This document shows, one piece after another, positions 46,881-57,989 of a stretch of 64,000 nt of DNA (positions are counted from its first letter, which is position 1; every line of letters begins with the position of its first letter). The notes under the pieces are model-generated. The model saw only the letters and a program-made list of their open reading frames with translations. It did not search any database and was not told the DNA's origin. This DNA is from Isoetes taiwanensis (Eukaryota; Streptophyta; Lycopodiopsida; Isoetales; Isoetaceae), in NCBI GenBank assembly GCA_021234155.1, contig JAJEKV010000003.1, positions 31,171,166-31,235,165 on the forward strand, in the 5' to 3' direction. The position numbers were made by a program, and so were the translations under genes.

Positions 46881-49800
46881 CAACCTTTTCATAGACCAAC
46901 AACATGGCATATCTGAAATAGAATGCACAGGCATTCCAACAATGAAGTTAATGGAATTTGGCGACAAATACTTGCAGAATCTGGCTATGGATTTGGGTTC
47001 AACATTTAGGGGCAATCTGGCTTTGAGCTCCATCATAAAACGAAGACAAATCCAATAAAAAGTGCATCTATGTACATAGGCTGCCTGTTGTAGCTACAGA
47101 ATGCAGGTTAATCAAGCGTTGTCTTGGATTAAAGATGGAGGTTAGTTAAGCAAGGATAGCGTTTTGACAGCATTTGTCTTCATTCTAAACTTATTATTTT
47201 CTTTTGTTGCCATGATTGTTGTTTAGATTAGGCTGAAATCGTAGATATGCTGAGAGTTATGTCCACTATTATAAGGCACATTTCGAAGGGGCTCAAGCTT
47301 TGATTGAAATATTGTGTTGAGTTTTAATTGGACGAGATATTGAGACATTGAGGTACTCTTTCATCTCATTATTGAAATTGTTGTAGCACGTAACTTCTAA
47401 ATTAGGCATTGATTTTTGTATTATTATAGTTTTCCTTATGCATGTATATTCATTTGAAGAATTCACAACTAGCTTGCATGTTTTGGTCCTTGGAAAATTT
47501 TGAAAAGTTTATATCAATGCCATAGCTTTGGACCATAAAATATAAAATAGATTCGCTCAAATGCGACAACAGACGACATCATTTACATCTGGTATGCTCA
47601 ATTTTTTTATCTTTATGCAATTGTTCCCCGTGATGGTTTTGGGTTTTGAGCTTTAATATTTGTTTTTCTTTGAAGATTGCAGTGTTGCATGCAACCATGT
47701 CTCATTGGTTGTTTCATTGCAGGTGTTATCCAAAAACATTGACATGCCATATTGGATTCCATTGATAGAGGTACTGCAAGATGTTATGCTATGTGGTAGT
47801 GTTATCAATCTTGTTAATTTGGAATTTTCAGGTTTGGTTAGAAACCTTTTTGGAATTTTTTTTAACTCAATTTCCTAACATTTTAGGATTCTACCTGTCC
47901 AAAAAAAATTCAGATGATCCAAAAATTGTAGAATTATTTGCACATATGATTTGATTTTGTGTTAATTTATTTTCTACCGGGTGATGCCACACAAAACCAG
48001 CATGCAGCTCGGTGGCACATAGAAGAATCTATTCGAAGAGGTTTTCTGTACATCGGCAAGGAGAGCACATAGCCTTGCCATGATTTTGCCCCAGGTATGA
48101 TAGAACCCTGATGGAATTGCGGCTGGGTATTCTTGAGAATCGCCAAAGGGACGATATTGCCGCTTGCTGCTCCTTGCCTTTGCAACTGAATGCCTAAGTG
48201 AGCTAGGCTGCAACTATTCTGGCAAGAATTTGTAGAATACCAATTCTCTTTATTTGATGTTGAGCTTGGCTATTGTCTAACATTTTGTTGCAAATTGGAT
48301 CTCTGCAATTACGATTTCTACCTAGGGGCTTCAAAATTTTTGAATCCCTTTACATGTAAGCACATTCTTCTCAAACCCTTACAAATTTATTTGACAGCTT
48401 GATTTGTGTTTGCAGGTTGTATTTACAATGGGGTATTAACCAGATTCAATGAGATATTATTGTCCTTTTACTTTTGAATTAACCTATTTCTCATACTAGC
48501 AGAACTTAGAGTCTGATTTGTATTTCAAGGGATATATGTGACAAGATTTCCGCTTTGAAATAACATCCAATATTCAAATGGATCCTTGAGGATTACAATC
48601 CGATGCCTATTGAACAGTGCCTCTCTCTATAAGTACAACATGCATTTCTTCTTATATCACGTCTGGAAATTGCTGCATTCATCAAATAATAGTCAACTAG
48701 TAAACGTGTGCCCGGCGTTGCCGGGCTAATGTTCTGGCATGTATTTCTACTCGGCCTTTAACGTCCATGTGTGCAACTTTGTCAACAACGCATGTTGATA
48801 TTGGAAAGCATGCTGATATTGGCTCATGATGGAACTCTAGAAACGTATCTTCACATACTGCACATCACCAAGGCCTTGTAGAAGTCTCTTATGTGTACAA
48901 ACTGACCTCAATAACATTACAATCCTGCGCATTCAAAATTCGGTAGGATAGACCCCTACGTCATTCTCATCAATAGCTCGATCAATACTGTAATAATCGA
49001 TCGGTGCAGCAAGCAACCACTTTGGCATCCTCTTCTTTACGTTGTCTACATTAATGGCATGAGGATTGCCCTTTGCACCCCATGGGATACACTTCTATCA
49101 TTCACTGAAACATCGGGAAATGCCACGTCTAGCAAGTCATGCAAGTCCTACGACGTGATACAAATTTCTTCCGGAAGACGTATTACATCTGATCCAATGT
49201 TGAGAAACGTGGTTTCAAGTCCATCTCCAAACGCATATAAGAACCATCTCATAGAGAAAAAAAAAAAAGAAAAAAAGGTAGTGTATAAGCCACAAGTTGG
49301 TAACTTCTTGATTTAATCAAAATGATTTTCCAACCAAATTTTTTCATTTTGATATCTTACTAATTGTTTAACGTTTGCATCTACGTACTTGATTGAAATA
49401 ACATGCATCATTGAAACAATAGATCATATCATTTTGTAGACATTATAGATGTTACAATTACCATTGAAGTATATACAACTCTCTCTTTAACAATGTTAAT
49501 CTTTTAGAATCCATATATTTGTTTTTCATATGCTAGATTTTGTTTTTTTAAGAGAAAGTCAAATATTATGTACAAAACCCACAAAAGTATCGATTTTGGT
49601 CCTCCAACTGGCAGCAGTCAGGAGCAAGTCTTCCGAGGTTGCAGAATGCTACGTCCAACCTTTGTTCTCCAATAACATGGAAGCCGGAAATTACCTGATA
49701 CATAGGCCTTTTGCCTGCTGACCGGAATGAGTAGGGCAGATTTTCATTCCAGTGACAGAATGATCCACCTGATTTCCTTGTTGTATCTGTGCATCTTTAT

Positions 49801-50446
49801 GCTCTCATAGAAAATGAACATTAGAGCATAATGATTTCTTAAAGGTTAGAGTAATTATCATTGACAACAAAACCTTTGACAACAAAAAGTCATCACATAC
49901 TTCTCTTTTAGCCTTTGTTGGTAGTGTCCTAGGCTAGTGTGGTAAGATAGAGCATAACAAATACTTCGTTGATCGTTGATGGGGATATTTTATTTGTGTG
50001 AAATAAGCTAAAATTCTTGGAACAGGCATGTCGAAGTGAAGAATAGTTTAGTCATAAACCCACTTGTCATCCCAAAGGAAGGTACGATATCTGTAGAAAG
50101 TTGGCGTTGGACTAATGTTGTTAATTATCTTACAATAGACATAAGCGTGCATACACAGCAGTGCAATACAAAGTGCATTAGGGAGCTCTTGGTTTATAGA
50201 AATCTTGGATTTTTTTTCCTCAAAGTGCATGAATAATATTTGAACACTTCAGAGTATTTTGGCATCAGTTTTGGGACCTAGATTCCTAGATCTGCATACT
50301 TGCCCTTCAGAATAATGCGACAGGCATCACAGGCTGATTTTCAGTTTACTTCTGACGCAATGACAATCATCCTCTTCTCTCAAGCCTTTCTGACAATCCT
50401 CTTTAGAACATGCAATAGCTTTGCTTTCAGAAAAGGCGAGCACACA
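46881..50446. other. AT-rich spacer with dispersed repeat and GC hairpin
   Basis: No gene is recognised. A diverged copy of the 28325-28400 segment lies at about 47808-47885 (TTGTTAATTTGGAATTTTC). A minus-strand frame at 48213-47974 is open for 79 residues but has no known match. The hairpin GCCCGGC-GTT-GCCGGGC is at 48710-48726. The sequence CACA at 50443-50446 precedes the candidate transposon. Confidence 0.4.
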
Positions 50447-50470
50447 GGGTGCAAAATCGGTACTGGGTAG
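50447..50470 (+). repeat. Left terminal inverted repeat
   Basis: The first bases, GGGTGCAAAATCGGTACTGG, match the reverse complement of 57989-57966 with about three mismatches and one inserted base. Subterminal similarity reaches roughly 50515. Confidence 0.65.
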
Positions 50471-50861
50471 CAGAAATCACCGTCCGGACGCCGCTTACAA
50501 GTGCTTAAAATCGGTGTGTTTTAAACACGACGTGCGTGATTGAAGTATTGACATGTAGGGTGCGTGCTGCCAAATGTATTTGAGAGAATCATGAACATGT
50601 TTGGTGCGGAAACATGAATGCGTAGCCGCCATATTCACGGATGGCGGGCTAACCCATCTTGAATTCAAGCAAAATGGAGGGACTAATTGTTTCCAAGAAT
50701 TGCCTGAACCGAAATTCAACAATTTGCCCTCACCAATTTTGCAACACACAGAAATCCAGGATAGATGAAACCCAATTCCTCTCCCCATTCAATTTCTGAG
50801 CCATTGATGCAAAGAAGGAAGAGAGATCGTGAGGCGGGGATTGTATGCAAAGAAGGTAGCA

Positions 50862-53500
50862 ATGAAGAATTCCCCTTCTAAAGATTAGCCTTCAAAGAAG
50901 AATAAGAAATTGAGACTGAAAGTGACCAGAATAAGAGAAATTTCAGGAGAAATTTATAAAGTATTCAACCAAATTAGTACAAATGTTGATGACAATGACA
51001 AAGGCATCATCATTGGCCAGTCTTCTTTGGAGGGCAAGGGATTTACCAATTTCTTCTATATAAAGAAATCTAAGCAGGTTACTATGGCCGAGCAAATGGT
51101 GAAGAATTTGAAGGAAACAATGCAAGAACATAAGTTTGAGAGGAATCATGACATGCTTCGTGCAAGAAAGTCCACCACGATAATGGCAAAGCAGGCGGTA
51201 CAAATGGTGTCAAGCCATTGAATCAAGCGAGATGGGGCATTGCTTAGCATCCCGGAAAAACAATTTCAAATGCTTTTCAAAGAAGGGTGCAAGCTAACAA
51301 AGGGGAAGGACCTTGGTCAATGTTCGGGGAGGAGGAAGCGGATGGATAGCATGTTAGATCACAATAGAGAAGTCATTATCAAGTTCGGACAAAAATACAA
51401 GAGTTTCTCCATACAAGAAAGGCGTGAGGAAGTATGTATCAGAGGCAGGGAATAAAGATGGAACATCAATTCACCTTCTTGAAGTCACCAAGTAAGTATT
51501 CATCCTATATTGTAGGGTTCATTATATGTAACATTTATTTGGCATTCACATGATTTCCCTAGGTTGCAATTCTACCTCGGGTTTAGAGAGGAGAATCCTC
51601 ATATCAAAATTGCATTGCAGACTTTTGAGAGGTTGAAACCCGAGTTTTGTAAGGAGGATGCGTGAGAGGCATACATCTTTGTTGCATTTACCACTTGAAA
51701 TTTGAATACATCATGCAAGGATTGAGCGACACGAGAAAATCCGGGTGGAGTTCATGACAATTGCAAACCTAGCTGTGAGATTTGTGGCCCTCGGCCCGAA
51801 TGTGCAGCCAAGGAGCATACAATCAAGTGTGATTGATTTATGGAGACAAGTGGGTGCGGCAAAGGTGATGATGAGGAGTGGTTTGATCATAAGCGCTTGA
51901 TGTTGGCGTGTAAAAAAATGTGGGTTGGATAGAATTAGAAAATGTCCACGGGGAAATGGATGGCGGGTTCAAGATTAGTTACTTGGAAGACATTTGAAAA
52001 GCAACACGTGGACGGACGAGAATTCGGGGGATCCAAGAAAGGCTTTGAGGTACAAACTGTCTTGAGATTAGTACACAAGGAGAGAAGTCCCAAAGAATTT
52101 CAAGAGGAAGTGAAGAAGGTAATATCGATTTTGTTCCACACAATTACATAGCACATTGGCAGGCCAATCAGTTTAAGCGATTGTGTGTCATCATTTCCGA
52201 GAAGATACAATTGTATACATTATTGACTTTACGAGAAAATTACGACATCAAGATCCGAATGAGCCCCTACCAATGCAGCGGCATACGGACCAAGTTTCTA
52301 TACTTGTTCACATAACATATAGGCATGACAAAAGTGCCGATATTCTGTTCCTGTGCACGGTTAAGAAGACCGTCCAAAGAAGAGAAAAAGAAAGAAGGTT
52401 GGAGCAGATCGGGGAATAGACTCAACAACGGTAGGAAGATCATAAAGAGACTCACTTTTACATTTTCGATGATAAAGTGCATGACTCATTATTTGTGGAA
52501 CACTGCCTACAAAAGCATGTTGCATGGCTTAAGGAACGAGGAAATAGAGTATGAGAAGCATTGGTTTTGGAGTGATGGTCGCTCATCACAATTCAAGTCG
52601 GGGAAAACCTTTTTTTTTCTCTTAGGGTACTTCACAATCAATGACAAGGAAATAGTGTGGAACTACTTTGCCACTTTGCTCATGGTAAAGGTGAACATGA
52701 TGGTGCAGTCTTTGTTATCAAAAGGTGCTAAGTAAGGAACAACTCAAACCCAAAGGTGTGCAACCGAGGCATGCTAAAGATGTTGTAAAATCAGGTACAT
52801 ATTTCAGCGATCTACCGGTCGATAAACAGATGAGATCAAAAGATATTTTGGGAAATTGAACCTGTTGTTGTGGCAAACATGGAAGAATATGAAATTGAAA
52901 CACTCAAAGGCACAAAGAAGATTCACTGTATCAGACCTGTCAGCAGGACTAGACCAAACAGGCTTGCTCATAGATGCCTGTCATGTCTCTGCTCGTTTTG
53001 CATGGATCATAATTGGGACTCTGCATCAATCTGGTAGATTTGGAAAGTGGGAGATAACTTACTTAAAACCAGGAGTTAAGAAGAAAAAGGAGACTCTTGA
53101 ACAAGCCAATGAATGGATCAGTAATTTGGTAGAGGTAGGTGACAATTTTGCAGTGAATGCTGAGGTAGACAATTCAGAGGGTGTGGACTTCTACATCCTC
53201 AAGTGCACAGAACCCAAATGCACACTTGAAGATTCATACAAAGATGGATGGGGCAAAAATTTGGAGTGCATGAAGTTATCTTAAGTGGATTGTATTATCA
53301 ATTCTTGGGTAATTTCAAGTATATGTTGCTCACTAAACAACTGGAAGCCTCCGCGGCACGACCATGTGGTAAGATATCCTAAAATTGATATGGAAAAATA
53401 GAAGGCATGGAACATGTATGTAATTTCACGAGGAGACCCATGAAAAAAATTATGGCCGATCTCCCAATAACAATGTAATTGTTTGACACTTAAGAAATTG
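50862..53500 (+). pseudogene. Possible transposase-like gene (WSDG...QFK, HGKG..DG), broken
   Basis: I cannot name the family. Broken but repeatedly open frames start at ATG 50862 and have an early in-frame stop. Basic, helical stretches follow at 50910-51455. A further part is at 52325-52735 with KHWFWSDGRSSQFKSG (Asp at about 52574) and, after a frame change, HFAHGKGEHDGA near 52671-52706. The next part has ETLKGTKKIHCIRP near 52893-52935, a Cys-rich CLSCLCSFC near 52978-53005, and DNSEGVDFYILKCTEPKC near 53168-53222. A conserved Asp in a WSDG block followed by an HGKG..DG block recalls uncharacterised proteins, possibly transposases, that I believe recur in ferns, bryophytes and invertebrates. 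That is memory, not a search. Many stops make it a pseudogene. Confidence 0.5.
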
Positions 53501-53809
53501 ATGTTATTCTTTTCAAGTGATTTGTTGTTCCAAAGACCTAAGCATGTAAGCACATATTTTTATATATATTAACAATAGTGAGGATGCACAAGGGTGGTGT
53601 GCATGGACACGTACTTCGAAATGAAGATTGAATTGTTGTTTATAAGAATGTAGATTTGTGACATTGGAATAAGGTTCAATTATTTATTTTGGTACCATCA
53701 CTATCCCAACATTCTTGGCAAAATTATATTGTCAAGGCATTTCCTCGATGTGACATGTGTCCAATTTGGCCATACGAAATATTTAAGCGTGTGTTGCAAT
53801 TAATTGTTC

Positions 53810-54172
53810 GGGCGCCGTGTGAGGTTTATCGCGTTACAGCGGCAGCGCCTAAGCCACGGAACTTAAGCGCAGGGCCCACAAGCTCGCGGCTCAGCCTACA
53901 AGCTCCACGCTCGCCAATTCCTCCGCCCGCCAATTCCTCTGCAATCGCATGCGGCACGAAGGCGAGGGAAGATCGGAGGAGGCGGAGGTCACCTGGCGGC
54001 TTACTAAGCGTCGAAGAGGTGTTCCCTCCACTCTTCATACTCTGCCCGGAAATTCTTGCTGCCTCCCACTCTGGCGCCCACTCTGTTTGCCTCCTCTCCT
54101 GCCCTCTCCGCCTCCCGGTTTGAGGAGGGAGTCGGTCCAGATTCCTCATCTTCATTCCTATGAGGAATCAAA
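53810..54172. other. GC-rich stretch inside candidate transposon
   Basis: The base composition rises sharply compared with both sides, with many CG dinucleotides. Long frames are open on both strands, which GC-rich DNA allows by chance. It could be a promoter or leader for the short acidic frame that follows, or a separate captured segment. Confidence 0.4.
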
Positions 54173-54325
54173 ATGAGAATCGGAAATGAATTCGCAGGAA
54201 TATATCACCGTGATGGATGTGAGGGATGGATAGGCGAATCGGAAGAAGAGGACGAGTCCGAGGAAGAAGAGGAAGAGGAAGAGGAAGACGAGGAAGCCGA
54301 CTTGGAGGAGTTCACGTTTGTTTAA
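54173..54325 (+). CDS. Small acidic ORF, 50 residues, function unknown
   Basis: ATG at 54173 opens a 50-residue frame ending TAA at 54323-54325. After MRIGNEFAGIYHRDG it is mostly Glu and Asp (GESEEEDESEEEE onward), ending FTFV. It follows the GC-rich stretch and lies between the two larger coding regions of the candidate transposon. Purine-rich GAAGAAGACACC repeats follow at 54385-54470. It may be only a GA-rich repeat that happens to be open. Confidence 0.25.
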   Translation: MRIGNEFAGIYHRDGCEGWIGESEEEDESEEEEEEEEEDEEADLEEFTFV

Positions 54326-55169
54326 TTTTTCGCTTGTTTCATTTGTTGCGGATGGAGAATGAAGATGCGTAAGGATGAAGATGAAGAAGACACCAAGAAG
54401 AAGACACCCCCCTTGATGAAGAAGACAACCTCCCTTTGAAGAAGACACCCCTTTGAAAAAAGACACCGCCTCGGGTCGTAAATTTTGTAAAAATTTTGTA
54501 TATTTCTCTTTTGTGTACATTGGCCTAAGGGCCTATTTTAAAAAAACATCTTGTTTACCATCAAACTTTTTTGTAACTTTCTTTCTTGTTTCATTGAGAT
54601 CTCTTCTTCTTCATCTATGAAATGTTATTTTTGTCTATCTATCAAATTTATGAAGTTCGAATTCTCAGTACCCATCCATTGATTCTCGCTTGAATGTAAC
54701 GGTGCTCTAGCTCTTTCATTAGTTTCAAACACTAAGCATTTTAATGGCCAAAGAAGGTGCTGAGTAAGCATCGAACACACGAAAGCACTTATGCAATAAA
54801 CGGCTACCTTTAAACAGTTATATGGCTTAACAATAAGCACCTTGACCTTTAACCGCATGACAAGAAGCACATGATGACATTAAGCAACTACATAAAAGTA
54901 TCATCCATCGCATGACAATAAGCAAGATTCATTAAGACTCATACCGGACTAGCACTTGCGTGCAATTTTTTTTTTTAAGCACTTGATAAGTTTTAAGCAT
55001 CCCTTTCAGTCAAGATTGAAGTATATATAAACTATATAGCAAAACTTATAGACAAGTCTGCATTGAACTACATAAACAATATAGCAAAAACATTCTTAAA
55101 TTAAGATAAAGATGGCACATGAAAAGTGTAGGATTCCTTGGCCTAAATAAATGACAAAACAGTTAATAA

Positions 55170-57842
55170 TCATGGAGAATGACAAGCGTCATCACCATAA
55201 ACCTTCTCCAATTCCTCCTTCACAAACCCTAACCAAGAACCGCTTTTCCGAAGAAAGTCTTTTCCAAGCATAGCTTCATAATCTTTCTATATCGTCTTGG
55301 GCCAAGGCTTGTATCTATGTGTATTCTTCACCAAGAACTTCATTTCTTCCTCGGCCTTGGCCTGGCAAGATTTCTTCTATCTTTGGGGTGAGTAATGGTA
55401 GCACTTCATCATGGACATCCATCTTGAATGCGGTACCCGTAAATTTCCAGTGGATTTGCTAAGGTAAGACTTGTATAATGAATCATCAAGAAGCAAAGTC
55501 TTACCCGAGAATCTTGGTATGACTCATATATTTTCCCAAGTGGCTTCATCATGATCGACAGCCAGGTTTGTTAGGGTGGTGAAAACTGGTGCGCACACAT
55601 TTTTTCCCGTCCCCATACAAATTGAAATCTGCCCCTCAAACTGACATAGTACTTGCAAAGACATCTTCCACATTGAGAGTTGCATTGATGACCATATACC
55701 AACACAACACTACGTAACAAAGTCTTCAAGAAGAACACCGCTTCGGGTCTGAATATCACTTTCTTTTCGCTAGTGTATGTCATTGTCAATCCCCGCCCAA
55801 GTTTTATGTGTTCATTTGCACCAAATGTTTTTACCAACACACCATTTAAATCCAAGACAATGAGTTTATCTTTGGTCGGGCAAATCAATATTTAGTATGC
55901 GTTGGAACATCCTGAATACCTACACAACAGAATTACTACATGAATAAATAGATGAAGATGAAAATGAAAAATGGGTTGAATGTGGAAACCTTCTCAGATC
56001 AACGGCAGGATTCTCGACCTACCGTAATCAACCGGTAATCCTACAATTTGAATGCAACAAAAGAAAATCAATAATATTCAATGTTTTAAGCAACACTAAG
56101 TTGTGGCCTTCTTGGCCAACAATGCCCATACCCCTTTCCGGGTTAGTAATAATGGCAATCACTTGTTGAAGATCGGCTCACCGAAACTTGAGGGCCTCGC
56201 TCCAGATTTTCTTGGTAACACACTTCGATATGTGTGGTGTCATGATTGAGACTGCTTCTGCATCTTTTGCATAGCTACTTCTTGTTCTCTTTCTTGTAGC
56301 TCGAACAACTTCTTTGCTATCCTCCGACTTACCCCTCTTTGTTCTTGCCCTTTCCTTTCTGCAAATATACACCCAAGTTGCCCTCATCCGATGGAATTAC
56401 TCCCTCAACTTCCTTAGGTGCTTCAAGCAGGTGTACAATGGGTCTGTTTGTTTTTTCCTGGCGGTGTCCGTGTTTACAACCGTGTCGTGTTTGTGTTCTG
56501 ACTTCTTCTATAGCTTCTTGGACAGCTTCTTGGGACTGGTGGTGGTGGTTCTCTGTTGCATTCAAATCGGTCCACAATTGATTTGTACTCCTATAGGACT
56601 TTGCAGGTGTTGTGCATCTTCAAATGGCACCATTGTCCTTTTTGAACCCTCAACGGTGAGACCTCAATTGCGGGACGGATTAACACATCCTTTTTGGTGT
56701 ACTATTTGAAGCACACAACATGGCCAAAACCTAGCTCGCCAAATACACCCTCCGCACCTTTCCGGGGCAACCATGAATACATTGTCCTCCTCTCAACAAT
56801 GAACAACAAGCTATATGATACTCATGTTGGCAATTGATTGCTAAACTTAACCTCGAAGTTTTTAGTGAATTCGCACCACATGTCGAACATGTATAAAATG
56901 GATCTTCCACTAGCAACTTATCTCGTGATAATAGTAGAGATGCTAAATGTTGCAGGAGTATCCATTTTCAGCTTCCACAAATTGTTTATGTAGAAATGCG
57001 AGAAGTCTCGTTTTTCTTCGAGAACTTTTAACTCCTCCTCAAGTTTGAGTTTACGTTTGACACGCTCATCAACGGATGTAGGGTTCATTGCTTTTTGTAC
57101 CTTGTTCCCGTGCCAAGTTTCCATCCGACGACCGCTCCAAATCTTTAATTTCTACCTCCAACTCACATGTTGGATTAAGCTTGAACTCCTCCTGTTTTGT
57201 AGCCAAATCATTTGTGGTCATCTTTAAACTGTTTTTGACCTCTTCCAACATCATTTTACGTAATTGAGAGGCCTTCTCATTGCCTTTCAGCTCACTTCCC
57301 TTCTTCCAGATTCTTTGTGATAAGTAAAACTGATTTTCCAATCTCTGTCTTCGCATTCTCTAAGGTTTTTATGTTTTCATCACATGCATGATCTCATTTG
57401 ATCCAACCGCCACCTTTGGCTTTGCCTTCATTTGATTTTCCTAACATGTGCTACAACATCGCCTCTGTTTTTACTTGTCTATTGTTGTGGTATCTTTGAC
57501 ATTGCACGCGACAAATGCAGCCCGATTTACTTTGTGTTCCTCAAGTGCAAGTATTGATCTAGTGCAATTTTCAAACGCAAAAGCAAGGGCCGGTTGCTTT
57601 CTTACTTCTTTGTTGTGACAATTCTTGTAGATTTTTTACAGAGTGTTTCCAACTTCTCTTGAAGATGCTCCTTTGCACAGTGCCATTTTATCTTTCCCTT
57701 GTTCAACTTCTTTGTCCAAACAGAATCCCAATCTCGATCCGTGACATTATTTTTCAACCAAGCTTCTTCCTCGTGGGGCTTCACCCCCGAATTGCACAGA
57801 CCTCTGATGGTGTGAAAATCATCCGTGCTCCATGCCTCCATC
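55170..57842 (-). pseudogene. HAD (FCP1/NIF-like) phosphatase gene with coiled-coil N-part, broken
   Basis: On the minus strand a decayed coding region starts near MEAWSTDDFHTIRGL (57842). It passes through Lys/Glu-rich coiled-coil-like segments (57350-56920) and a Cys/His segment (YTCSTCG, INCQHEYHIACC, GQCIHGC; 56890-56760), then a charged linker. It ends in a HAD phosphatase of the FCP1/NLI-interacting type: KLIVLDLNGVLV (about 55865), VIFRPEAVFFLKTL, FQFVWGREK (about 55615), and, in another frame, LLLDDSLYKSYLS (about 55470). The stop is near 55172-55170. In the catalytic DxDxT-like motif this copy has D-L-N-G-V, as in many plant relatives that keep Asn in the second acidic position. Frame changes and stops separate the parts. 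It is convergent with the plus-strand gene in the same candidate transposon. Confidence 0.68.
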
Positions 57843-57965
57843 GTCAACAGTGAAACACTGATCTGAGTTTTCGCGCCCAGGGGAAAAGGAGGGAGAAGGG
57901 CGTGACGGGCTTCGACGTCCGCGAATTTCAGCACTTAAAGTGCTTAAACGCTTCGCCAAAAGTTG

Positions 57966-57989
57966 TACCCCACTAGCGATTTTACACCC
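57966..57989 (-). repeat. Right terminal inverted repeat
   Basis: The reverse complement GGGTGTAAAATCGCTAGTGG mirrors 50447-50470. CACA at 57990-57993 repeats the left flank. Confidence 0.65.

Larger units (their letters stand above)
50447..57989. mobile_element. Candidate large TIR DNA transposon, decayed, family not recognised
   Basis: The two ends are imperfect inverted repeats. The left end reads GGGTGCAAAATCGGTACTGG. The right end, reverse-complemented from 57989, reads GGGTGTAAAATCGCTAGTGG. Similarity weakens but continues into subterminal sequence, with AAGTGCTTAAAATCG (left) against AAGTGCTGAAATTCG (right). CACA flanks both ends (50443-50446, 57990-57993), a possible 4-bp target duplication. 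Inside are two convergent decayed coding regions: a plus-strand one (about 50862-53500) and a minus-strand one (about 57842-55170). Between them lie a GC-rich stretch (about 53810-54120) and a small acidic ORF. The superfamily is unassigned. Chance similarity of the ends is possible but made less likely by their exact framing of the two coding regions. Confidence 0.6.

Noticed and set aside
47974-48213. Minus-strand 79-residue frame as a gene
   Set aside because: It is open and protein-like, but I know no family for it and it has no supporting exons or neighbours. Left as spacer.
53689-54176. Proline/arginine-rich protein in the GC-rich patch
   Set aside because: Both strands are open because of composition. 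No domain, and the start lies in unrelated sequence.
54158-54520. Minus-strand frame with FLFLFLFFLG-type hydrophobic run
   Set aside because: It is the complement of the GAA/GAG-rich stretch, so the hydrophobic run is a composition artefact.
56314-56709. Plus-strand 131-residue frame
   Set aside because: It is the antisense of the coiled-coil/linker part of the minus-strand phosphatase pseudogene.
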